Positions 43,188 to 51,513 of a DNA stretch of 64,000 nt are shown piece by piece. Where the stretch lies: contig LT827125.1 in assembly GCA_900169975.1 (NCBI GenBank), positions 313,468-377,467 on the forward strand. Direction: 5' to 3'. A model generated the notes under the pieces. It did not search any database. It was not told the origin of the DNA and saw only the letters and a program-made list of their open reading frames with translations. Every line of letters begins with the position of its first letter. The first letter of the stretch is position 1. This DNA is from Pseudoflavonifractor sp. Marseille-P3106. Its GTDB lineage: Bacteria; Bacillota; Clostridia; Oscillospirales; Oscillospiraceae. The position numbers and the translations under genes were made by a program.

Positions 43188-43860
43188 AACCAGACTGGAG
43201 ATGCTGAAGCTCTCCGACATCGTGGCCGCCCCGTATAACCCCCGTGAAGACATCGAGAGCGGAAGCGATGAGTACAAGGCCCTGCGCCGGAGTATTGAGC
43301 TTAACGGCATGGTGGAGCCGCCGGTCGTGAACCTCCACAATATGCGCTGCATTGGTGGTAATCAGCGCCTTGTGGTCCTCCGGGACCTGGGATGGAAAGA
43401 AGTGCTCTGCTCCGTCATCGACCAGCCGGACGAAAGCAAGGAGATGAAGCTCTGCCTTGCCCTGAACCGCATCGAGGGCCGCTGGGACACCGACCGCCTG
43501 GGCGAGCTGCTGCGGGATGATGAGGTCCTGGAGTTTGAGACCGGCTTTGACCGCGATGAGGTCCTGGTCTACCGGCAGCTCGGCGGGGACGGCGAGGGCG
43601 AGGACGCCGACGATGACCCGGATTGGGACCAGGACGAAGACCCGGACGCCGAGGACGCCGACGGCGAGGAAGAGGACGAACCCGCCGGCGGTGACGATGA
43701 GCCCGCCATGGGGACTACGGTTGTCCGAATTGGACACCTACACTTCAAGGTCGAGGTCCCGCGCTACAAGCGCCTGGTCGAGAGCATCCGGGACGCCGGT
43801 ATCTTCGACCAGGGAGAAATTGCCCAGGAGATGAAACGGAGGTTGCTGCGCCATGATTAA
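43177..43860 (+). CDS. ParB/sulfiredoxin-fold protein 2 with a very acidic linker
   Basis: A 227-aa protein. It repeats the layout of protein 1: LKLSDIVAAPYNPRED, SIELNGMVEPPVVN, GGNQRLVVLRDLGW and ALNRIEGRWDTDRLGELL. An extreme Asp/Glu-rich stretch at residues ~145-180 (for example DDDPDWDQDEDPDAEDADGE) is a flexible or DNA-mimic-like segment. The last 45 residues (FKVEVPRYKRLVESIRDAGIFDQGEIAQEMKRRLL) parallel the end of protein 1, so the two are paralogues. Confidence 0.8.
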   Translation: MKYETRLEMLKLSDIVAAPYNPREDIESGSDEYKALRRSIELNGMVEPPVVNLHNMRCIGGNQRLVVLRDLGWKEVLCSVIDQPDESKEMKLCLALNRIEGRWDTDRLGELLRDDEVLEFETGFDRDEVLVYRQLGGDGEGEDADDDPDWDQDEDPDAEDADGEEEDEPAGGDDEPAMGTTVVRIGHLHFKVEVPRYKRLVESIRDAGIFDQGEIAQEMKRRLLRHD

Positions 43861-45412
43861 ACTTGTCCCCATCGACGCTGTGCGAGCGTCGGAGTATAAC
43901 CCCCGGCGCAACGACGAAAAGCGCCTTGCCCTCACAGAGCTGTCCCTCCGTAAGCTGGGCTTTCTGCTCCCGATCTACGCCGATGAGAGCGGCGAAATCC
44001 TGAGCGGACACCAGCGGCACCTTGTAGCCTCCCGCATGGGCTTCCGGCAGATACCCGTGGAGTATGTGAGCGGAAAGACCCTGGGCGAGCGGCGGGCCGT
44101 GAACGTCCTGTTCAACCGGGCCACGAATGACCTCCAGAAGCAGGACACTTGCGCCATCATCCGACGCCGCCTCTATGAAATGGACATCGAGGCCATGACC
44201 GGGGAGCTGCCGGACATCGAGCCGGGGACCGAAGCATCATTCCCCTGCGTCTACGCCCTGCGTCGGATGGACGTCGTGAAGCTGGCAAAGCTCAATCACC
44301 GGAGCTTCGACACCCACATCAAGCAGCTTGCAAAATCCCTGGAGCGCCGAATCGGGAACGCCATGCCGGTAGTCATCGGGGAGGCCGGGAACGTCATCAA
44401 CGGGATAGGCCGCCTGCAAGTAGCAGCGGAGGCCGGCAGAAAGGTCATCGCCTGCGTCAAGGTGAGGCCGGAGCAAGAGGCTTTCGCGTCCTCCATGCTC
44501 AACCTGTTATCCATGGACTTTGACATGGAGAGCACCTACGCCGACGATCTGCGCTTCAACAGCTTCATGCGGGAGCGGAACACCAGGGAGACCGACGCCG
44601 AGGGCAACGCCGCCCTGGGGGACGGCTTCTTTAAGGGCGTGTTCCCGAAAAACTGCGGGCGGGACTTCTGCAAGCTGGAGGGCGCGGCCCTGGAGACCTG
44701 GCGCCGACACTACGGGTCCAGCGTGGTAGACTTTGGAGCCGGGAAGCTCAACAACACCAGGACGCTCCGCAAGGCCGGTATTCAGGTATCAGCCTTTGAG
44801 CCGTACTTCGTGACCGTGGGCGAGAAAATCCACAAGGAAAAGAGCCTGGAGATTGCCGCCCGCTTCCTGGACGAAGTTGAGGCCGGGACGCCGTATAGCA
44901 GCGTCTTTATCTCCAGCGTGTTCAACAGCGTACCCTTTATGGCGGACCGGAAGCAGATTGCGGTCATCGCGGCAGCCCTGTGCGCCCCGGACGGGATGGT
45001 GGTCTGCTGGTGCCAGAGCAACAAGGCCCCGCAGTTCGTGAACACGAAGAAAAAGTTCATGGCCGCAGAAAAAATCCTGACCTTTGACCTGGACTATGAG
45101 CCTAACACCATCCTGGGGGACATCGGAGCACACCCCAAGGTCCAAAAGGGCCACACCGAGGAAGAGATGCGGGCGATCTTCGCCCCGTGCTTCCGTACCG
45201 TGAAGCGCCTGGAGATGATAACAAAATTCTGGTACATGGAGGCGGCAGACCCGATTGTGGACCCTGCGGCCCTGGCCGCTGCGCTGGACTTTGAATTTGA
45301 GCTTCCCTACCCGGACGGCTCACGCATGGGACTGTCTCAGCGAGCGCGGGAAGCGTTTGAGCACCGGCTCGGTATTCGCCTGCCCCCTCCGACGAAAGGA
45401 GAGGCAAAATGA
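43853..45412 (+). CDS. ParB-fold protein 3 fused to a Rossmann methyltransferase-like domain
   Basis: A 519-aa protein. Residues ~1-90 are a ParB-like domain (LVPIDAVRASEYNPRR, GHQRHLVASRMG); residues ~140-225 look like a second one (RSFDTHIKQLAKSLERR, NGIGRLQVAAEAGR). From residue ~285 there is a class I SAM-binding fold: VVDFGAGKLNN (motif I), VSAFEPYF (acidic end of strand 2), FISSVFNSVPFM (motif IV position) and GMVVCWC. There is no (D/N)PPY and no PC motif, so the acceptor is neither a standard amino-methyl nor C5-cytosine target. It overlaps the CmoA-like gene by ATGA. Confidence 0.75.
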   Translation: MIKLVPIDAVRASEYNPRRNDEKRLALTELSLRKLGFLLPIYADESGEILSGHQRHLVASRMGFRQIPVEYVSGKTLGERRAVNVLFNRATNDLQKQDTCAIIRRRLYEMDIEAMTGELPDIEPGTEASFPCVYALRRMDVVKLAKLNHRSFDTHIKQLAKSLERRIGNAMPVVIGEAGNVINGIGRLQVAAEAGRKVIACVKVRPEQEAFASSMLNLLSMDFDMESTYADDLRFNSFMRERNTRETDAEGNAALGDGFFKGVFPKNCGRDFCKLEGAALETWRRHYGSSVVDFGAGKLNNTRTLRKAGIQVSAFEPYFVTVGEKIHKEKSLEIAARFLDEVEAGTPYSSVFISSVFNSVPFMADRKQIAVIAAALCAPDGMVVCWCQSNKAPQFVNTKKKFMAAEKILTFDLDYEPNTILGDIGAHPKVQKGHTEEEMRAIFAPCFRTVKRLEMITKFWYMEAADPIVDPAALAAALDFEFELPYPDGSRMGLSQRAREAFEHRLGIRLPPPTKGEAK

Positions 45413-46104
45413 GAGACAACGTACACCCTGGGGAGAAATGGGAGTTCAACGGAGAAGTGGCCGCCTGCTTCGCCAATATGCTTGAGCGCAGCATCCCGGA
45501 CTACCGATCTATGCGGGCGCTTACCTACAAGCTGGGCGAGCGCTTCATCCAGCCGGAGACCCTGATTGTGGATGTCGGGTGCAGTACCGGCCTGGCCGTG
45601 GAGCCATTCGTGGTGAAGTACGGCCAGAGCAACAACTTTCTGCTGGTGGATAACGCACCGGCCATGGTGGAAGCCTGCGAGAAGCGCTTCCGGGCAGACG
45701 TCAACGTCACGGTCCGGCAAGGGAATATTTGGGAGTATTTGCCATTTGAGCAAAAGAGCAGCCTGGTCCTCTCCGTCCTGTCCATGCAGTTCATGCCGAC
45801 GTCCTACCGGCCCCGGATGCTCAAGCAGATTTACGACGGCCTGACCGACGGCGGGGCGCTCATCTTTGTAGAGAAAATCCTCAGTGAAAACATGGATGAC
45901 CTGATGGTGGACCTCTACTACGAGATGAAGCGGGAGAACGGCTATACCGATGAGCAAATCATGTCCAAGCGGCGCAGCCTGGAAAATGTGCTGTCTCCGC
46001 TCAAGGCCGAGTGGAGCGTGGACATGATGCGGACCGCCGGTTTTCGGCAAGTCGATATGTTTTGGCGCTGCCTGAATTTCTGTGGCTGGATAGCCGTTAA
46101 GTGA
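45409..46104 (+). CDS. CmoA-like carboxy-SAM synthase homologue
   Basis: A 231-aa class I SAM-binding protein closely similar in pattern to E. coli CmoA, which makes carboxy-SAM from SAM and prephenate. Shared features are ERSIPDY (residues 26-32), LGERFIQP, VDVGCSTG (motif I), LLVDNAPAMVEAC, MQFMP, IYDGLTDGGALIFVEK, KRENGYT, and KRRSLENV, whose R188 aligns with CmoA Arg199, reported to hold the carboxylate. The C-terminal NFCGWIAVK matches CmoA NFGSLVALK. No CmoB partner is seen; the gene is coupled to the ParB-methyltransferase fusion instead. Comparison is from memory of the CmoA sequence. Confidence 0.75.
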   Translation: MRDNVHPGEKWEFNGEVAACFANMLERSIPDYRSMRALTYKLGERFIQPETLIVDVGCSTGLAVEPFVVKYGQSNNFLLVDNAPAMVEACEKRFRADVNVTVRQGNIWEYLPFEQKSSLVLSVLSMQFMPTSYRPRMLKQIYDGLTDGGALIFVEKILSENMDDLMVDLYYEMKRENGYTDEQIMSKRRSLENVLSPLKAEWSVDMMRTAGFRQVDMFWRCLNFCGWIAVK

Positions 46105-46137
46105 CGGCTACCGGCCCCGAAAGGAGGGTAGATCGGA

Positions 46138-46653
46138 ATGCCGAAGCACAGAGACACCGAGCCGTGGGAGCGTCTGGAGGGCGAGGGTGTCAAAGCGTAT
46201 GAGGCGTTTTCGGTCTACCTGGAGCTGGGGGAAGAGCGCAGCATCCGGGCGGTTGCTAAGCAGTTAAACAAAAGTACCACGCTCATAGGCCGATGGAGCC
46301 GCACCTATCAGTGGGTGGAGCGGACCGCCGCATACGACGTTGACGTCCAGAGGAAAGCCCATGCCCAGGCCGTCAAGAAGCGCCGGAAAATGGCTGACCG
46401 TCATATCAGCATCGCCCTGAAATTGCAGGAAAAGGCGTTGCAGGCCCTCAAGGACATGGACCCCAGCGAGATAGACCCGAAGAACCTTGTGGCGTTCATC
46501 CGGGAGGCTACCAAGCTGGAGCGTGAGAACCGCATGGAGCTGGAGGCCGACACAGCACCGGGCAAGGCGAATGAGCAGGCCGACAGCAGCCTTGCCGCCG
46601 TCATCTCTGAGGCGTGGGAACGGAGGAAGCAGCAGAATGAACCTGACAAGTGA
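46138..46653 (+). CDS. Terminase small subunit
   Basis: A 171-aa protein with an N-terminal helix-turn-helix (SIRAVAKQLNKSTTLIGRWSRTYQWVERTAAYD, residues ~35-70) typical of phage TerS, then a helical region for oligomerisation. It overlaps the large-subunit gene by 17 bases. It recognises phage DNA and delivers it to TerL. The ribosome-binding site AAAGGAGGG is good. Confidence 0.8.
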   Translation: MPKHRDTEPWERLEGEGVKAYEAFSVYLELGEERSIRAVAKQLNKSTTLIGRWSRTYQWVERTAAYDVDVQRKAHAQAVKKRRKMADRHISIALKLQEKALQALKDMDPSEIDPKNLVAFIREATKLERENRMELEADTAPGKANEQADSSLAAVISEAWERRKQQNEPDK

Positions 46654-48073
46654 CGCCATCCTCTACTACGCCGACAATCCGGTGGACTTCGTAGAGGACA
46701 TTATACGGGCCAAGCCGGACAGCAATCAAAAGGCCATCCTGAACAGTGTAGCGCAGTACCCCATGACCTCTGTTCGCTCCGGCCACGGTATCGGCAAGAG
46801 CGCGGTGGAGAGCTGGCTTGCCATCTGGTTTCTGACTACCAGGCCATATCCCAAGATACCCTGCACCGCCCCCACCCAGCACCAGCTATGGGACATCCTG
46901 TGGGCCGAGATTGCGAAATGGCTCCGCAGTAACCCGGCCCTGTCTCAAGAGCTGATATGGACCAAGGAAAAGGTCTACATGAGAGGCCACCCGGAAGAGT
47001 GGTTCGCGGTAGGCCGGACGGCCAGTAAGCCCGACGCCCTCCAGGGCTTTCACGCCGAGCACGTGCTCTACATCATCGACGAAGCCTCCGGCGTCCGAGA
47101 TGAGATATTCGAGCCGGTCCTCGGCGCACTATCTACGGAGGGCGCAAAGCTGGTAATGTGTGGTAACCCCACGAAGATTACCGGCTTTTTCTATGACAGC
47201 CACCACAAGTCCCGCGAGCTTTACAACGCCATGCACATTGACGGGCGGGACAGCAGCCGAGTAGATCAGCAGTTCATCGACACCATCATTGATATGTTTG
47301 GTGAGGACAGCGACGTCTTTCGAGTCCGTGTGGCTGGGGAGTTCCCCAAGGCCCTGCCTGACAGCTTCATACCGATGGAGTGGGCAGAGCGGGCAAGCGA
47401 GGCTGAGGCCCCGGAGATTGACCGGGCGGCCCGCGTGGACATCGGGATTGACGTCGCCCGCTACGGCGATGACAGCAGCGTCCTATCCCCTGTCCTGGAC
47501 AAGAAGCTCCAGGAAAAGCCGGAGATATACCACCACAACGACACCATGGAGCTGAGCGGCAAGGCCGTCCAGCTCATCAAGCGCTATGCCCTGGAGCAGC
47601 CCTGGGCAGAGATACACGTCAAAATCGACTGTGACGGCCTGGGCGTCGGCGTCTTTGACCGCCTCATGGAGCTGCGGGAGCAGATCGTGGAGGAAGTTCA
47701 GGCCCAGCGAGACCGCCGGTATGCCGACGATGAGGACGCCCCACCCCCGTTCTCCCTGGACATCGTGGAGTGTCACTTCGGCGGCGAGGGCGGCACCATC
47801 AGCGACGATGACCCCATCGACTACCAGAACAGCACCGGCCTTATGTGGGGCGCGGTCCGGGAGGCCCTGCGGACGCAGAGCATCAAACTATATCCCGATG
47901 ATAAGCAGATAAGCCAACTTTCCAACCGGAAATACGTGGTGAACAGCGCAGGCAAGATTGAGCTGGAGAGGAAAGAGGCCATGAAAAAGCGCGGCCTGTC
48001 CTCCCCGGATATGGGAGACGCGCTGGCCCTGGCCCTGCATGACCCGCTGGTAAGCGACTGGAGCATTGACTAA
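46637..48073 (+). CDS. Terminase large subunit
   Basis: A 478-aa packaging ATPase and nuclease. Walker A is SGHGIGKS (residues ~48-55), Walker B YIIDEAS; the RNase H-like nuclease begins DIGIDVARYGDD and has later acids near PDMGDALALA. ATG 46637 is the start; longer readings enter the TerS gene. It drives DNA into the prohead built by the genes that follow. Confidence 0.92.
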   Translation: MNLTSDAILYYADNPVDFVEDIIRAKPDSNQKAILNSVAQYPMTSVRSGHGIGKSAVESWLAIWFLTTRPYPKIPCTAPTQHQLWDILWAEIAKWLRSNPALSQELIWTKEKVYMRGHPEEWFAVGRTASKPDALQGFHAEHVLYIIDEASGVRDEIFEPVLGALSTEGAKLVMCGNPTKITGFFYDSHHKSRELYNAMHIDGRDSSRVDQQFIDTIIDMFGEDSDVFRVRVAGEFPKALPDSFIPMEWAERASEAEAPEIDRAARVDIGIDVARYGDDSSVLSPVLDKKLQEKPEIYHHNDTMELSGKAVQLIKRYALEQPWAEIHVKIDCDGLGVGVFDRLMELREQIVEEVQAQRDRRYADDEDAPPPFSLDIVECHFGGEGGTISDDDPIDYQNSTGLMWGAVREALRTQSIKLYPDDKQISQLSNRKYVVNSAGKIELERKEAMKKRGLSSPDMGDALALALHDPLVSDWSID

Positions 48074-48083
48074 GGAGGACACC

Positions 48084-48257
48084 ATGAAAGCGAAATGCAG
48101 TTACCTTGTATCGGCTGACGGCTGGCCGATGAAGTACATCCGGGCAAATACGGCGGCAGAGGCCCGGCGCCGCTGGCAGAAGATGACCGGCGGCCCCAAA
48201 AACCCCGCTGTCTCCCAGGTGCTCGGTAAAAAGCCGAAGCGCGAGGGAGGCGAATAA
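48084..48257 (+). CDS. Small phage protein between terminase and portal
   Basis: A 57-residue, basic protein with AAGGAGGACACC before the ATG. YLVSADGWPMKYIRANTAAEARRRWQKMTG suggests a small alpha/beta fold. Function unknown; short ORFs in this position are common. Confidence 0.55.
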   Translation: MKAKCSYLVSADGWPMKYIRANTAAEARRRWQKMTGGPKNPAVSQVLGKKPKREGGE

Positions 48258-48259
48258 CC

Positions 48260-50497
48260 GTGCCATTCTGGAACCGATTTAGAGGGGGTGGTGCGGGGAG
48301 GGCGAGCCAGACCTACCGGAGCGACAGCGTTATGCTGCCCAGGTGTGCCAACCCGCCGGAGCGCAACACCCAGGAATGGATAGACGCGTTTCACACCAAC
48401 CCCCGCCTGTCCGTCGTGGAGCGCATCGCCTCCGATCTGTCTTTTGCAGAGGGCAAGCTCTACCGGGTGGATGAGAACGGAGACGAACAGGAGCTTACTC
48501 ATCACCCGTTCCTGGACTTTTGGGCGAACCCAAACCCGCTGCATGAGATGAGCAACGCGGCCCTGTGGCGGCTCCTGGAGATTTACCTCAAGCTCAAGGG
48601 AGAGGGGTACTTCATCATGGAGAAATCGCCCCTGGGCGTCCCTGTGGAGCTGTGGCCGGTCCCTGTCCATTGGGTACAGATGACCCCGTACCTGGACCAC
48701 CCGTACTACACCGTCCGGCTCACCAACGGTCTGCTGATGAACGTGTCCGTAGATGATATGTTCGTGATGAAAGACCTGAACCCGATAGACCCGTTCAAGC
48801 GCGGCCTGGGGCAAGCTGAGGCCCTGGCAGATGAGATTGAGACCGACGAATACGCGGCCAAGTTCCAAAAGCGCTTTTTCTTCAACGACGCCACGCCGAA
48901 CCTCATCATCGGTATGCCCAAGTCCACCCCGGAGCAGCGACAGCGCTTCCGGTCTGAATGGCTTGAGCGCTTCCGGGGAGTGTTCCAGAGCCACGGCGTC
49001 GCTACTGTCAACGGCGAGGTCACGGTGAACAAGGTTGGAGACAGCATGAAAGACATGGACATGGTGAACGGGCGCACATTCCTGCGGAATGCCGTCCTTG
49101 AGCACTTCGGCGTCCCCCGTGAGATTATGGGTATCACGGAGAGCAGCAACCGGGCCACGTCGGAGGCGGCTCAGTTCATCTATGCCCAAAACGTCCTTAT
49201 GCCCAACCTACGCCGCCGGGAAGAGGCCATCAACAACCAGATCATCCCGTATTTCGGAAACGACTTGGTGTGGCGCTTCGATGACATCATCCCCCGGAAC
49301 CAGGAGTTTGACAAGGCCCTGGGCATCGACGGCTGGAATGCCGGACTACTCACCAAGGATGAGGCCCGCGAGAAGCTGGGTATGCCTCCGGCCCTGGTGG
49401 GCGGCGACGTCTACAAGACGCAGTTCTCCGACGTCTACATCCGGGAAGACGATGACCCTGTGGCGATCTCCACGGCGGCGGCTAACCTCCAGTATGCAGA
49501 GAGCGCACCACCGCTTGAGACGGGCGGAGAACAGGACATTGAGATAACAGATAACGGAATACCCCTGGACGCCGAAAACGGCTCAGAGGGGGCGGGAGAC
49601 GGCACAGAGGGCATAGAAATCGTGTCCTCCAAGGGTACGTCCCCGGAAGAGCGGAAAAGCCTCCAGGTGCAGGCCGCACAACGCGCCCTGCTGCAAGCTG
49701 AGAGGGAGCAGACCCAGCGCTTTGAGATTGCCACCCTCAAATATCTGCGGGAGCAGGGCCGCCGGGTGAGTGACGCCATGGGCGGCACCACCAAGGATGA
49801 GCGGAGCGTTTGGGACATTCTCATGGGGGCCATCCCCGGCTATGACCCGAACAGCGAGGACGCAGCGGAGCAGAGCGCGGCGGCGTGGTCCTCTTTGAGC
49901 GAGGCAGACCGCACCCGCCTTGTGAGCGCCTTTACCCTGGGCCTCATCGACTGGCCCAAGGAGGAAACGGCCTTGCTGAATATCTTTGAGCCGCTGTGGA
50001 AAGAGAGCTACGACAAAGGCGCTGGGGTGTCTGCCAAGCTCTACAACCTCCAGGCGGTCCAGAGGCCGGAGCTTGTCAGCACGGCGAAGCTGCGGGGCGG
50101 CGTCCGGGTCAAAGGCATCACAGAGACCACCCAGCAGTCCATCGCCCGTATCGTCTCCGCTGGCCTGGAGCACGGAGACAGCCGGGCCACCATCGCCAAG
50201 CAGATTGAACAGGAGATGCAGACCACGGCATCCAGGGCGCGTACCATCGCTACCCAAGAGTGCAATACCTCACTCCTGACCGGCCACTACGACATGATGC
50301 GAAAGGCCGGGGCCGCCTGGAAGACCTGGCACGTTGCCAACATGAGCGCCGCCAGACCCTCCCACAAGCGCCTGAACGGTGAGCGGGTCCCTATTGACGC
50401 CAAATTCTCAAACGGCCTCATGCAGCCCTGTGACCCGGATTGCACGGACCCCGCCGAGGTCGTGAACTGCCACTGTTTCCTGACATTCGACAAATAA
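48260..50497 (+). CDS. Portal protein fused to a MuF-type head morphogenesis domain
   Basis: A 745-aa protein from GTG. Residues ~1-420 are an HK97/SPP1-like portal (LYRVDENGDE, LWPVPVHWVQMTPY, FGVPREIMGITESSNRATSEA, IIPYFGNDLVWRFDD). The remaining part ends in the MuF domain signature (SAARPSHKRLNGERVPIDAKF ... VVNCHCFLTF, residues ~695-745). Many phages have these as two genes. The portal is the dodecameric DNA gate; MuF proteins are minor capsid proteins that are sometimes ejected. Confidence 0.88.
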   Translation: MPFWNRFRGGGAGRASQTYRSDSVMLPRCANPPERNTQEWIDAFHTNPRLSVVERIASDLSFAEGKLYRVDENGDEQELTHHPFLDFWANPNPLHEMSNAALWRLLEIYLKLKGEGYFIMEKSPLGVPVELWPVPVHWVQMTPYLDHPYYTVRLTNGLLMNVSVDDMFVMKDLNPIDPFKRGLGQAEALADEIETDEYAAKFQKRFFFNDATPNLIIGMPKSTPEQRQRFRSEWLERFRGVFQSHGVATVNGEVTVNKVGDSMKDMDMVNGRTFLRNAVLEHFGVPREIMGITESSNRATSEAAQFIYAQNVLMPNLRRREEAINNQIIPYFGNDLVWRFDDIIPRNQEFDKALGIDGWNAGLLTKDEAREKLGMPPALVGGDVYKTQFSDVYIREDDDPVAISTAAANLQYAESAPPLETGGEQDIEITDNGIPLDAENGSEGAGDGTEGIEIVSSKGTSPEERKSLQVQAAQRALLQAEREQTQRFEIATLKYLREQGRRVSDAMGGTTKDERSVWDILMGAIPGYDPNSEDAAEQSAAAWSSLSEADRTRLVSAFTLGLIDWPKEETALLNIFEPLWKESYDKGAGVSAKLYNLQAVQRPELVSTAKLRGGVRVKGITETTQQSIARIVSAGLEHGDSRATIAKQIEQEMQTTASRARTIATQECNTSLLTGHYDMMRKAGAAWKTWHVANMSAARPSHKRLNGERVPIDAKFSNGLMQPCDPDCTDPAEVVNCHCFLTFDK

Positions 50498-50509
50498 GGA
50501 GGACGCCTG

Positions 50510-51499
50510 ATGGAATTTACCGAGATGCAGGCTCAGGAGGCCGCCCGATCTGCGGGTATCGACCTGGAGAAAGAGCGGTTCGACCTGAAAGCCCTGACAG
50601 CCGGGATGAATGCGGAGCTTGAACACGGCACCGCAAACCCGGACACGAATATTACCAACGATGACCCCGTTATGACGGCGAAGCTCGCAGCGGCACATCT
50701 GCGGGTCTCGCCGTTTTACTATGCCTCCGGGCGGGGCCTGAAAGCGTGGGAGGCTTCGCTCCGTAGAGGGGTGAAAGTGAAAAGCTCCAAGACGGAGCAC
50801 AAAACGCTGTCTTTCCGTACCGAAGAGTACGACGAAGAGAGCGGCATCTTTAGTGGCTACGCCGCCGTCTATGGCAACATCGACAGTGGCGGGGACATAA
50901 TTGAGCCTGGTGCCTTCACGAAGACAATCGCCGAGGGCTGGGAGAGGGTGAAGATACTCGCCCTGCACAACGACTGCTGGCTCCCCATTGGCAGACCTTT
51001 GGAGCTGAGGGAAGACAGCAACGGCCTTTTCATTAAGGCCAAAATCAGCGACACTTCGATGGGACGCGACATCAAAGTGCTGCTGAAAGATGGAGTTCTC
51101 ACTGAGCTGTCCATCGGATATGACCCCATCGTCTTTGACTACGACGAAAACGGCATCCGGCATCTGCGGGAAGTCAAGCTGTGGGAGGTCTCCGTCGTTA
51201 CCTGGGCCATGAACCCGGAGGCGACGATCACCGACTACAAGCAGGCCACCGACGCCGCCGGTTTCCTGGACGCCTTTTTGGAGGCGGCCACCGCCGAAGT
51301 CAAGGCCGGTCGGAAAATCAGCGGGACCCGGCTAAAGGCCCTCAAGGACGCGAGCGCGTCCATGAAAGCCGCTACCAAGGTCCTTGACGGCATCATCCGA
51401 GAGGCAAGCGACACCGAGAAATCCATCTCCCGTACCGCCAACACCAGAGCCGAGAAGTCCGCGCCGACTACCGGCATCACCTATGAAATTCTGCTATAA
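50510..51499 (+). CDS. DUF5661 - HK97-type prohead protease (U35) fusion
   Basis: A 329-aa protein. Residues ~30-75 match DUF5661 (MNAELEHGTANPDTNITNDDPV...TAKLAAAHL). Residues ~95-250 are the U35 protease: YDEESGIFSGYAAVYGNID, H153 in LALHND, and S201 in ELSIGYDP, then VKLWEVSVVTWAMNPEA. It should cut the delta domain from the capsid protein encoded next. The C-terminal 80 residues are helical, scaffold-like. Good ribosome-binding site AAGGAGG. Confidence 0.88.
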   Translation: MEFTEMQAQEAARSAGIDLEKERFDLKALTAGMNAELEHGTANPDTNITNDDPVMTAKLAAAHLRVSPFYYASGRGLKAWEASLRRGVKVKSSKTEHKTLSFRTEEYDEESGIFSGYAAVYGNIDSGGDIIEPGAFTKTIAEGWERVKILALHNDCWLPIGRPLELREDSNGLFIKAKISDTSMGRDIKVLLKDGVLTELSIGYDPIVFDYDENGIRHLREVKLWEVSVVTWAMNPEATITDYKQATDAAGFLDAFLEAATAEVKAGRKISGTRLKALKDASASMKAATKVLDGIIREASDTEKSISRTANTRAEKSAPTTGITYEILL

Positions 51500-51513
51500 G
51501 GAGGAAATTACAA

